A DNA stretch of 64,000 nt from Limonium bicolor. Its lineage: Eukaryota > Streptophyta > Magnoliopsida > Caryophyllales > Plumbaginaceae. The position numbers and the translations under genes are program-made. Numbering within the stretch: position 1 is the stretch's first letter; every line of letters begins with the position of its first letter. Below, one piece after another: positions 12,301 through 22,495 of the stretch. The notes below the pieces were generated by a model. The model was not told where the DNA came from and did no database searches. It worked only from the letters and a program-made list of their open reading frames with translations. The stretch is from the NCBI GenBank assembly GCA_023374045.1, contig CM041776.1, forward strand, positions 348,315,636 through 348,379,635, written 5' to 3'.

Positions 12301-15253
12301 TTTTCAACCGATTACATTATGGGATATTCCAAGTCACTTGTCATTGTTTTTTCCTTTTAGATTTTACCTATACGCAATTGTCTTCGATAGTTTGAACTTA
12401 CGTTACCAGTAACATTCCTTAGCTTTCTGTTATAGAGCATGTGCTTATATGATTAAAGACGAGCAGCTAAGCTTGAGGACCCCTTCTTTTGTAGTTCTGT
12501 TCTGGATCTTTGCATCTTCTCATCTATCTTATCCTTTGAAATTACAGGCCAAAGCTGCTGCTTCCACAGAAGATAAATGGCTATTGGTGAACTTGCAATC
12601 AACCAAGGAGTTCAGCTCTCATTTGGTAATGCTTTGGCATGTTCATCTAATTGCTTTTGCGTTATTTGTAATTGAGCTCATAAGTCTTGTCTTAAACTTT
12701 TCTTAATAACCTTATTTATCTGGATTTCTATCTTTTTCATGTTACATCCAGCTTAATCGTGATACTTGGGGAAATGAGGCCGTAGCTCAAACCATCAAGT
12801 CCAATTTCATCTTTTGGCAGGTAACTTTTTCTCTTCTTGTGAAAATGATGGAAGTAACTTGGCATTTTAATATTCCTGATGTTACTAGTGTCTCAGATGA
12901 TGTTTTTTCTATCATTCTGGTTTCAGTGTCTATTAATAGAAATCTTCTGAACTTATTGGGCTTCCTGATTTTATGTAGATAAGATAGTTTCAGGCTCCTA
13001 GATGGTCAATATAACTTTTTTTCCTTCCTATTTCACGAAGGAAAAATTATTTATCATTCCTTATTACCCACATTTACTCTTTGATCCGTCATATTGCTTA
13101 CACTGCTGCTGCTGCTGCCACACCATCCCTTCACACTTTCACACTCCTGCCTACTCAGCTTTCTTTCAATAGTGTAAGAGTAGGAAGCTCAAACTCAAAC
13201 TTTGTTTACTATCTGTTGGTCCTTTCCCATTTGCTGTTGATAAACACCAAACAAGACCCATTTATTTCATACCTTCGTAGATATTCTTTGTCAAATAGCA
13301 TCTTTCATATCTGCAAACTCAAATACCCTCCTGTAATTGTACAATCTAACTGTTTGACACAGTACCAAATGGGTATCTGCGATAATGTTGGGACGTCTAG
13401 TTTGAGAGGGCAATAGGGGATTGTATAGGTAGCACTTTAGACTAAATTTCTAATCCTGATATGGCAAAATCCTTGATCCTAAATCCTACTACTAGCAATA
13501 GGGGTAATTCAATATAAATTGTAATCATAGGTCTTTGTGCTTTTATTACTTGACAAGAGCACATTCACATTTTTTGTTATAATGATTCAAATTTGTTGAT
13601 ATTTATGTGTTGAGCAACTTTCATTTACTATGAGAATGGATATTCTGAGTCTAGATCGTGATGAATAATATCTGACATTGTCTCATATGTGATGAATAGT
13701 ATTTTGTCCTCTTTTATGTAATTAGTAAAAAGTGGTTGTGAAATCTGTAGTTCATTTCTTTATTTGGCTGATACTGTTGCTCTCCTGTGCATGTTGTCTG
13801 AACTGTTTTGACAGTCAAGAATGCCTTCTGAAACTTTTTACATGTGTCTGTTCATGCTTTGATCTGAACACCCTCCTGCCCCCTAAAATGGGAAACCACA
13901 TAGAGAAAAGTGATTGGGAGTGCACCTTTAACAAAGAATCATATATGTTTGAGGTTAAGTTATAAGATGTCTTGGCTGTTTTATTTGACTAGTGTATCAC
14001 TTGCCGGGATTAAACAACTAGTGTTGAATTTTATATCTTGTAATTTGTAGGTTTATGATGATACAAGTGAGGGAAAGAAGGTCTGCACGTATTACAAGGT
14101 GGAAACTGCTCCCACCGTCATGATTATTGACCCTATAACTGGACAGAGGATGCGTTCATGGTCTGGAATGATACATCCTGATCGCTTGCTGGAGGTATGC
14201 TTTAAAGTTGGCTTCTGATATGGAGAGGATACCAGTTTGGTCACTTTCGATGAGGCTCTCATTAACCTTGAGTTTGATAACATGAAAGTCATGGTTTGTT
14301 CAGGATCTATTTCCATACATGGACAATGGCCCACAAAATCATCACATCTCTGTATCTCACAAACGGCCAAGAGAAAATCCTCTGCCTTCTAAGCAAAAGA
14401 CACAAGGTATCCATTCTGTTCACATAATGTATGCTTTCCTTGTTGCTCTGTCGTATATTATAACACCAGCTGGTTGTAGTTATACGTTATGTTCATAGCC
14501 TTATCTTCCATTGGTTGGATCTATCACTTTACTGTGATCAGACAATTAACTGGAGTTTGGTAAATTGGTTACAAGCTGATTTATGTTGAACTCGTTATCT
14601 ACGTGAAAGGAGTTGGATCTAGCTTTTCTTGGTTAATGATAGTCTGCCCTTACTCCTATGAGGACTCTCACCAATTATATGGTAATTCAGAGAACTAAAT
14701 GATCTCACACTGTAGCTGCAGATATGCTAAGTGAAGAAGATGAGGAAATGCAACGAGCTCTTGCAATGTCAATGGAAAGTGGTTTGAAAGATGCTAATGA
14801 TGTTGCTCCTGGAGATAAAGAGGCAGCAACTTCTGGCAATGAGATAATGACTAGGTCTGAAGAAAAGAAGCCTGAATATCCAGCTCTTCCTGAAGAGCCT
14901 CGAGGGGATAAGAGCATGCTATGTAGAGTTGGATTCCGTCTCCCTGATGGACGCAGGGTTCAGAGGAATTTCCTCCGAAGTGATCCTATACAGGTGTGGC
15001 TGACTAGTTGCCTTATGGCCTGTTTGTCTATAGAATACTCTTTATCACTGTTGAGCTTGTATAACAAGTTAACCCATGCGTGTGGCAGCTCTTGTGGTCT
15101 TTCTGCCACTCGCAACTTGAAGATGCTCAGAAGCGGCCTTTCCGGTTGGCTCAAGCAATTCCAGGTTCCACAAAATCTCTAGACTATGATGACAAAGTGA
15201 CCATTCACGAGTCAGGCCTTTCGAACTCCATGATCTCTGTCACTTGGGAGTAA
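6389..15253 (+). CDS. PUX7: Plant UBX domain-containing protein 7 (PUX7-type CDC48 adaptor)
   Basis: Ten coding exons with GT-AG introns: 6389-6490, 7947-8074, 8152-8268, 11592-11784, 12548-12625, 12752-12820, 14051-14194, 14304-14406, 14716-14993 (or from 14722, two codons shorter) and 15089-15253. Together they encode about 458 residues in one uninterrupted frame, close to the roughly 470 of Arabidopsis PUX7. Seen: an N-terminal UBA-like helical region (about 5-48), a thioredoxin-like UAS domain (about 165-290, with FIFWQVYDD and MIIDPITGQRM), an acidic ubiquitin-interacting motif (SEEDEEMQRALAMSME, about 319-335) and a C-terminal UBX domain ending SNSMISVTWE. Known for the family: PUX proteins bind the CDC48/p97 ATPase through UBX and ubiquitylated clients through UBA/UIM, linking substrates to unfolding and proteasomal turnover. 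The UBX loop has PF where many UBX proteins have FPR. Intron 3 carries a 2.9-kb retroelement; the frame continues intact on both sides, so the gene is probably functional if that intron is spliced. Confidence 0.93.
8506..8929 (+). repeat. 5' LTR of the PUX7-intron chromovirus
   Basis: A 424-bp LTR starting TGATGAAAACCG and ending GTTTCATCA, with TGATGA/TCATCA as terminal inverted repeats. It aligns along its length with 11013-11432. Differences are mostly single-base insertions or deletions, with few substitutions. Confidence 0.92.
8932..8944 (+). other. Primer-binding site (initiator tRNA-Met type)
   Basis: TGGTATCAGAGCC lies two bases after the 5' LTR and matches the complement of the 3' end of plant initiator methionine tRNA, the usual minus-strand primer of plant LTR retrotransposons. 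Confidence 0.9.
9589..10677 (+). pseudogene. Chromovirus gag C-terminus and aspartic protease fragment
   Basis: An open frame of 362 codons. Its middle (about residues 140-170) resembles a decayed gag zinc knuckle of the kind GLCY..G.KW.PGHKCK, in which expected cysteines are missing. About residues 205-305 form a retropepsin-like domain with the active-site motif LVDSGATHN, followed by ILGMDWLESLG. The start is arbitrary: gag upstream (from about 8950) is broken into other frames. After the protease the element jumps straight to the integrase C-terminus, so pol is deleted. The product is unlikely to be functional alone. Confidence 0.8.
10728..11047 (+). pseudogene. Integrase C-terminus and chromodomain fragment
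   Basis: The frame reads TVHASQLKKEV, the typical motif just before the C-terminal tail of chromovirus integrases. It continues into a chromodomain-like module (REWEVLVRWKGGPEFEDSWE) and a tail FHLEDKCSLFGEG, ending inside the 3' LTR at 11047. In chromoviruses this module is thought to steer integration toward marked chromatin. There is no in-frame ATG and no catalytic core, so this is a remnant. Confidence 0.8.
11013..11432 (+). repeat. 3' LTR of the PUX7-intron chromovirus
   Basis: About 420 bp, homologous to 8506-8929 and ending CTCATCA, directly followed by the GTAAC target duplication. The first bases (TTAGGAAACCG against TGATGAAAACCG) are altered, so the exact start next to the polypurine tract (11003-11012) is uncertain by a few bases. 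Confidence 0.9.
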
Positions 15254-17467
15254 AAGGGTGCATCCAACTATCTTAGTTGAAAGCGAGCTTTGTGTCTTTT
15301 TTGAAAACCAGCAGATGAATGTCAGGATTGTTCCTATTTATTGTTTTGTTTGTATATACCGTGTAAGCTGAATCCTCTGCTGTACCTTTCTATGTTTCCA
15401 AATATTGGTAATCGGTCTAAATTTTAGTCTAGGTGGTACTTTATCTGTTGTTCATTTAACCTTGGATAGCGATGACCTAAGACCAGGGGAAGAGTGGTGG
15501 ATTACTTCAGAGGTGTTCTGTTCAGATTTCGGACCAGTTTGGATGACATATTCTATTATGGTACATTGACAACAGATGCAAAAGCTCCAGTTTGTTTCCA
15601 ACTGTATGATCGTCTTCACCCTCTGCGTTATAGAGTTTAGTTTGCTTTGCGGTATGGTAGCTCTACATCATCAGTTCTATATGACGTGGAGGTGATTGGT
15701 TTTGAAGGATCCGCTTTCAGTAACAATATAGAAAACATTAATGTCGATCCACTTATGTCATTACGTGCTGGGCTTTATCATCATTAATTACCAGTGTCAA
15801 GGGCCCAGAGATGAGAGTAATTGAGCTAATAATTAATACGTGTCCGTTGTTGTACACTAAGATTACGTAGTGTACACGTCCAAAGGTAGTTGGAGCAGCT
15901 CTCTGGGGATACTGGGCTGCTCCTGGACTGCTCATTATGTGCATATTTGTAAAAGGAGTAATGCAGTATGGTGTTAGTATGCTACACGGTATATACAAAC
16001 AAAACAATAAATACTCCAATTGTTTTATAATTGTTTTTGAGTGTTTTGATGTAGTAGCGAAGCGAAGACACTCGTGATTATTCTCACATAGGTACTACAT
16101 AATAAATACTCCAATTGTTTTATAATTGTTTTTTTTATAGGTTAGAATTCATATCGCTAGAGATGGAAATGGATCTGTTTGGGTTGCGTGAAGTAACAAT
16201 CTTGATACATCACTTACTATCTATCTATTTCAATGTATAAAACTTTGGGTGGAAGTTTTATCTTAATGTTTTGACAATAATACAAATTTCAATGTATAAA
16301 ACTTTCACGTGCAACAGAAATATCAAATTTAGCATGAGATTATTACATTTTAAGTACAGGCCTGATCATGAGAGAAAAAAAAAAGTTAAACATGTTAAAT
16401 ACAACATATTTTTATCATAAATTCTTAAATTAATCAAAAGATAAAAAGAATTTGTGAATATGGCCGTATACGAATTTGAGCCAAGTAAGTTTAATAATCT
16501 TTTAGAAGCCCTTAGAAGTTATACGAAGTTTAATTATTAAAAGAAAACAATTTATGCAAATGAACAAACTTTAAAATTAGGTACGCCCGATGACACAAGT
16601 TGGATGATAAATGGATGTGAGTCAACTGTCAAGTGATTAGTTAGCTGTGAGACTTGAATGCTGAAATATAGACACCCTAAAAATAAAATAGAGAAAAAAA
16701 CGTGGCCGATATACCAAAACACTGCAAATGGAGTCATTATCTACTATCACCCAACTATCATCCATTTATTTTATTTTTTTGGTCAAAAACGGAGGCAATG
16801 CCTCATTATCACCGAACTATCATCCATTTATTTACTTCAGATAGAAAACCATTTATAACTATTTATCATTAAATATCATGCCCGTTTTGATAAATCAACA
16901 ATTTAGCTACAAAAACTATAGTACGATAAGCTGCTCCCCCGGACCAGGGTTCAGTTTGGAATGGGACCAAATCCAAGAATTGATTAAAAGCGGAATTATA
17001 TGTTTTTTTGTACTTACATACTTGTATAGCCATAGTAGCTTTTAAATTTAATTCTGTTGGTCATCTAAGAAATATCGTTTTGTCTAACCATCTTAAATAA
17101 GACAGACTACTACGTACAATAATAACTTGCAAGTCTTTATCATTTCTTTTACCACACCTTTTAGTCTTAAAAATTAACGTTCTCCTTAAAAAAAGGCATG
17201 CAGCTGATTTATTTGTCGGAAGCTAGCTCAATCAATCTTTCAGGTTGTCATACGTATCCCATTCACTATTATTAGTATACAGCTTAATTCGATCTTAAAT
17301 TGAATACCCAAATAATAGATTAAATGCATTGCAAGTTCATATACACTATCAATGATTAATTAGACTATATATATAATAAAATTAACCTTCATTTGAAAGA
17401 AATCAGAATTAACAAAAAGAAGAGAGCCAGGGGGGAGCGGGTAGGAGGCAAACTGTACGTTGTTACA
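15254..17467. other. Intergenic: PUX7 3' flank and upstream of the cysteine-rich gene
   Basis: The first few hundred bases should contain the PUX7 3' UTR, but I see no decisive polyadenylation site. A 33-bp direct repeat (16006-16038 and 16101-16133, AATAAATACTCC...) is present with 95-bp spacing. The rest is AT-rich with no recognisable gene. A TATA-like TATATATATAATAAA near 17367 lies about 100 bp before the next start codon. Confidence 0.5.
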
Positions 17468-17938
17468 ATGATAAAGACAGTTAACAAAAAGGGCGTCAAT
17501 TATTCCTATCATGGGATGCAGCTGATCGTCACCTTCATATTCATTCTAATTGTCTCCATTGATGGTGAAGAGGATGTTCAAGAAAACAAGCTGACCATTG
17601 ACAACGGAGAGAAAGTTACTGCGTCTGGCGGCAATGATGACCTAGTTGAAGACAACAAACTGTCAATTAATATAGATCAAACTTGCTACAACAAATGTTA
17701 TCACTCGTGCATGACATCACCTTTCAATCTTGAACCCTCATCCTGCAGACCCCATTGCAACATTAGATGCTTCGGCATCAAGCTGAACGCGGTTGATCCT
17801 ATGGATCATACTAACGACGGTGATGCTAGAGGAACAATAGAAAATAAGTTGATCAGCGCCAAAGGAAAAGATCAAGGAGATGGACAAAAAGAAGAAAAAA
17901 AAGGAGATACAGAAAAAACAACAAAAGAGGAATTTTAA
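17468..17938 (+). CDS. Small cysteine-rich, probably secreted protein (candidate)
   Basis: A single-exon ORF of 156 codons from the first ATG. The frame is open further upstream but lacks an ATG there. A second in-frame ATG (17516) starts directly before a hydrophobic stretch (MQLIVTFIFILIVS), which would be a clean signal peptide; the longer form has a basic 16-residue leader in front of it. The middle holds exactly six cysteines spaced C-x3-C-x3-C-x11-C-x3-C-x3-C, a symmetric pattern reminiscent of helical-hairpin or thionin-like plant defence peptides but matching none that I know. Three loose ENKL repeats flank this core. The C-terminal 45 residues are very lysine- and glutamate-rich. A TATA-like element lies about 100 bp upstream. 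Family and function are not recognised; it could be a lineage-specific secreted peptide precursor. Confidence 0.6.
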   Translation: MIKTVNKKGVNYSYHGMQLIVTFIFILIVSIDGEEDVQENKLTIDNGEKVTASGGNDDLVEDNKLSINIDQTCYNKCYHSCMTSPFNLEPSSCRPHCNIRCFGIKLNAVDPMDHTNDGDARGTIENKLISAKGKDQGDGQKEEKKGDTEKTTKEEF

Positions 17939-20583
17939 AATTCTACATAAATTCAAAGTGCAAGGAGGAACCAAAGATGAAATGAGGAAATTATAAGCTC
18001 CGGCTCTTCCTTTTCTTTTATTTTCCTTTTTCCCCTTGGGAAACCGTGTATGATATATGGAAGAATTTGTTTTCTTTTTGTTAGACAATTGCTACTGTAC
18101 TATTGTTGTACTATAAGAAATGTACGAATTAATTTATTATTTAATCTCTTACCTTTTGAATCTTCTCCCAATATTATTTCTCGCTTTCAAATGTTTAAAT
18201 GAAGATGGGTTTTGCTAGCTAAACCAAATTGAAAATAGGAAAATTCTATTGTACATTAAATATCATCTCATTTTGGAAATCATGATACAATTGATTCATA
18301 TACAGTATGTGTTATTCAGTTTAGTTTACTTAATGCAGTGACAATCATTGAAATTGATAATAACTTTATTATATTTTAATTAATCATGCTTGAGTATGTA
18401 TGAATGTCATTAATGTTGTTGTACAAGAAATTATCTGAGCAATCCTGGGTAGTACTGCGAGGACATGAATAGAAGATTGTGTGGAATCGGGACATTGTCC
18501 GCATACCATGCATATTAACGCTGTAGAGCCTACGATGACTCATGACATGGGGAAGAAAAATCGTAGACTTGATCCGGACGTGATGAAGCTTGGAGTCTTC
18601 GTTTTTTTTTTTTTAAAAAAAAAAGAGCAGTTTTCGAAGCTGCAGCTCCAAAGTGGAATGACATTGCTGAGTCAGTTAAGATAAAAGTTTTATTAGATAT
18701 ACCATATGTTATATGTCACTTACTACATGTATACATGTATGACCGGTTCTGTATTACCGGTATATATAAAAATCTCCCCTAGTTACTTAGACTAGTTATT
18801 GAGTTTTGTATAGTCCTTCCTCTGCAATATCAGATACAACTCAATTCATAATTAATCTTCTTCTTCCTCTGTCTGCTCCTGCCCGTGTCGCCTGTCTATC
18901 CCATACAAACTAACAAGTTTTGCTTTTTTTTATTTTTTTATATTTGACTGGAAATCCAGTTACAAGAAGCAATACTATGACATATATTAAAGCCTTTCTC
19001 ACCAAAACGAAAGGAAAGAGCTATGTCTATGAGTATAGAAGAGTAAATAAATTTCGGTAAATATATATATGTAGTGTCATATACAATGTTAGGGCAGCTC
19101 GAGTGGAGAAACATAACACATTCCGAGTTCCAAACGAGAAGTACAAGCATAAGGCGCATTAACATTCATCCTAACTTCAAAGAGCCTTTGCGGTTTTTTG
19201 ACATGGTCTCCGACCGTACCCAATCCACCAACAAAACATTAACTAAGTACTTACGAAAAGCTAAAAATTCAAAGAGACAACCGAGAGCAGGGGGTCGCGG
19301 TATGACTGCCAGAAGAGCTCTCATCTTACTACAGTCGACCCAAAATCCAGAAATTATTTTCGGCAACCCCCGGGGAACCTGAGAGTTGCCCAACTTGCCT
19401 AATTATCATAGTTATGGAAAACACTTAACTCGGTTGTCAACATAGCTCTTCTACAATCCCAACTCCATCTCTGAATCTCATGCTTCAGTGGGTCCCCAAC
19501 GATAGTTGTACTAATCATGATGCATGTGAAATCATTACATCTGAAACCCCACATAGCTTTTCACGTTGCAGAGTAATAGCATGCCACTTGTTCCACCAGG
19601 AGAGTGTGGTGCTCTGGCCTTCTGCAGTTGAAGAAAAAAAAATGGCCATCGGTCAACTGAGGAATCCTCCGACGCTGATCTCAGGCTCGACGAGGCGGAG
19701 TTCAGTGGAGAATTCCAGTATCTACCGTAATCGTGACCCCTTGGGGCGGATAAATCCTTTTCTCCCTTACTAGGGTGTGGGCCATCAGACAAGACCTCCT
19801 ACTTTCCACCGCCTGCTGAGCTGAGTCGGTCCGGTAAACCTGAAGGAGAAGGTAGACTATAAAACTGTAACTTAGAAAAGTCACGTGGTCGGTCTACTCA
19901 ACTCTCCTCCTGCATAGACCTCCGGTGTAACCCAGCGAGCGTCATCGTCTGTGCGTGAATTCCATCTCCTGCCTCAGCCCTTTCAACCTAGAGTGTATAG
20001 TCCTAGATGGCCACGATCAATACAATAAAACCACTCCAATTAGGACTTCCGCTACCGTCCATCCAGCTCAAAAGGATTTGTCCACTTGTTCCTTCCATAT
20101 TTGAGTTCATCGTGTTTCCTGCTTCCTACAACAATCCAGCCGAGTTTTATCGCATCCTTCCGCTGCCCCAAGTCAATGCCCTTTTAGCCACATCACACTC
20201 TTGCGCCATCCAATCGGCTAGAGTTACTGAAGTAGGAGCTAACCATGTCGCAAGTTGGACCACACCTTTCCTCCTGCGCCTCACTAGATAGAAAACTATA
20301 GTTTCATCCTCATCAAATACAAGGGAGATAATGAATTGTTGCGCAATCCCAATGATTGACCTGATTGACAAAACTATAACTCCGACCTTGAACATGCACT
20401 TACGCGACTCCATACCAAAAGTAGTCTGAAAAATTGCATGTTCAAAACACTAGGATTCACCGACCATAACAAACTTTTGAGCCTCATATATGTTCCTGAA
20501 GCCTCCCTCAATAAGCTTTAGGCTTCTCTTTATCAGATCCATGTTGAAATCCTTAAGTCATGTCCAAGTAATAGGAAAACTGA
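17939..20583. other. Intergenic, no confident gene
   Basis: It holds a T-run/A-run junction at 18603-18624 and AT-rich DNA to about 19050. From 19060 to 20460 base composition is more even, with several unrelated ORFs of 75-102 codons on both strands; none shows a motif I recognise. This part could be a decayed element or organelle-derived DNA, but I cannot support either. Confidence 0.4.
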
Positions 20584-21184
20584 TGTAACACCCCATCTCG
20601 AACCAATCGTGGTTTTGCAACTTAACAACATATATATAAATGTCACAGCGGAATTCAATACACTCCAGGACCTTGCCACGGTCTGATTGACAGAATATAC
20701 CGAACGTTAGTACTTACAAGCCTTAACCAAATACTTATCATTCTTACAATCCCCTCACCTCCTATACATCTTACTAACTCAAATTGCCATACGAGTGTAC
20801 ATGCACAACTCGTAGGCCACACTTAACCCGTAACGCTTGTACCCCTTCTTACTCTCGCGACGGCCGCCTCCTGACATTCACTTGTGTAGTAAAAACAGCC
20901 CCCAAAGGGGGTCAGCACGAATGCTGGTACGATCCTCTCATGGCCCCCAAGCTAACGTGGCTACGACGACTAATTGTCGATAGCATGGAGGTTGATTAGA
21001 TGCACAACATAGTAGGAAGTGCAGTAAACAACAAACCAAATATGAACAATCAAAGTTCAAACATAATGAACGACTTAAATGTGTTCCCTTAATTAGAGAG
21101 TTAATTATTTAACTCCTTAAGTTATGTTTCCTCTTAATCTTAGTCCATCCTTATCTTACCTCAATCTTAGTCTTATCTTAGTCT

Positions 21185-21345
21185 TAGAAACAATCATCCT
21201 TTAAAAAGGAATGGATGTAGCTTACCTTAGTCTTATAATACAAACCATCCTTTAAAAAGGAATGGTTGCAACTTATCTCAAACCTTATCTTAATCTTAGA
21301 ATGCAAACCACTCTTTAAATAGAAATGATTGTATCTTATCTCAAT
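21185..21345. repeat. Three-copy repeat of about 60 bp with palindromic core
   Basis: Three tandem units within the solo LTR each carry a core like ACCATCCTTTAAAAAGGAA with ATGGT on its right, an imperfect palindrome, separated by CTTAT/CTTAG-rich spacers. The third copy is more diverged. Confidence 0.7.
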
Positions 21346-22232
21346 GTTTATTTTTGTCGGGTCAAAAGCGACCCTAGCCAATGAGCTATTAACTCCACTG
21401 GTTGAATAAACAACTTATCTTATAATTTAGGATTTAGGTGATCCTACCGCACCATCTTAATGCCTCCTACCTTGGACTGTATGTCCAATGTAGCTGAGCC
21501 GGCAACCGACCCTAGGCAACAAGTCCGAAGACAAGTCCTTAAGCGGAAGTCGGATCTGCTATAGATACCGACCCCCTTTTCCTTAGCATGCATGACCGGA
21601 GTCAGTCCCGGGTTCCTCACTCCCCCCCTTAAGTTCCAGTTAGTAGAAGTCTCAAGACGATGTTTGTTGGTTAAACCTCTTTCGGTTATTAACAAACTAA
21701 TATTAGGGAGCTTTCCTTAGTCTCGCACAATTCCTTACTAAACGTTAGTTAGTAGGTTCTCACGGTAAGTTGTGTTAGTTTTCAAAAACCACACAACAAT
21801 ACAATAAACATAATGTTCCGGTTGCATGCTTTATCTTGTTTAGTGAGCACACAAAAACAAATAGCACACAAGCCGAGGGACACCTCGTTAGCAAGCAGGT
21901 CACAAGAAGAACTGTACCGTTCACCATTGGTCGTTTGGTTGCTTACTCTCCTCCGGAGTCCGAACTCTCAAGTCCTAAAACATTCATTCAGTTTTAGGTT
22001 GTTAATCACTTAACTTAATTAAACTTATTTAACTTACTTAACCCATAATGATTCCCCACCTAACACCTCATAAGTTTTACAACTTATTCTTACAACCTAA
22101 ACTTAAACTTTTAAGTTCATACTTAACTTAATCCCTTAGGTCTTTATACCCCTAATCATCAATGCCCTCTTAATGGGGTACCATTAATACCTCTAAACCT
22201 CTTTAGGGTTTCTTTTTTTTTTTCATCTTTAG

Positions 22233-22495
22233 GGTCGACCGACCTTACCGACCGACCTTACCCAAGGTCGGTCCATTCCCGAGAGTTTTTCCCGTGGAAA
22301 ATTTAAGCCCGACCGACCTTGCCAAGGTCGGTCCCAAGTTCGGTCGATTCCAAAGACTCAATTCGTACACAAAATACAAGCCCGACCGAACTTGTAAGTC
22401 CGGTCCCCAAGTTCAGTCGATTCCAGAAACTCTTTCCGGTAGTGTAAACTGAGCTCGACCGACCTTGCAGGTCCGGTCCCTAAGGTCGGTCGGCT
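22233..22495. repeat. Cluster of GACCGACC/GGTCGGTC palindromes
   Basis: Four blocks of opposed GACCGACC and GGTCGGTC motifs, spaced by about 60 bp with a conserved spacer (GATTCCA.A.ACTC), inside the solo LTR. This parallels the clusters at 4453, 50272 and 59972. Confidence 0.8.

Noticed and set aside
19060..20460. Possible organelle-derived insertion or decayed gene
   Set aside because: Base composition differs slightly from the flanks, but I recognise no organellar gene and the ORFs on both strands are short. A search against plant organelle genomes would decide.
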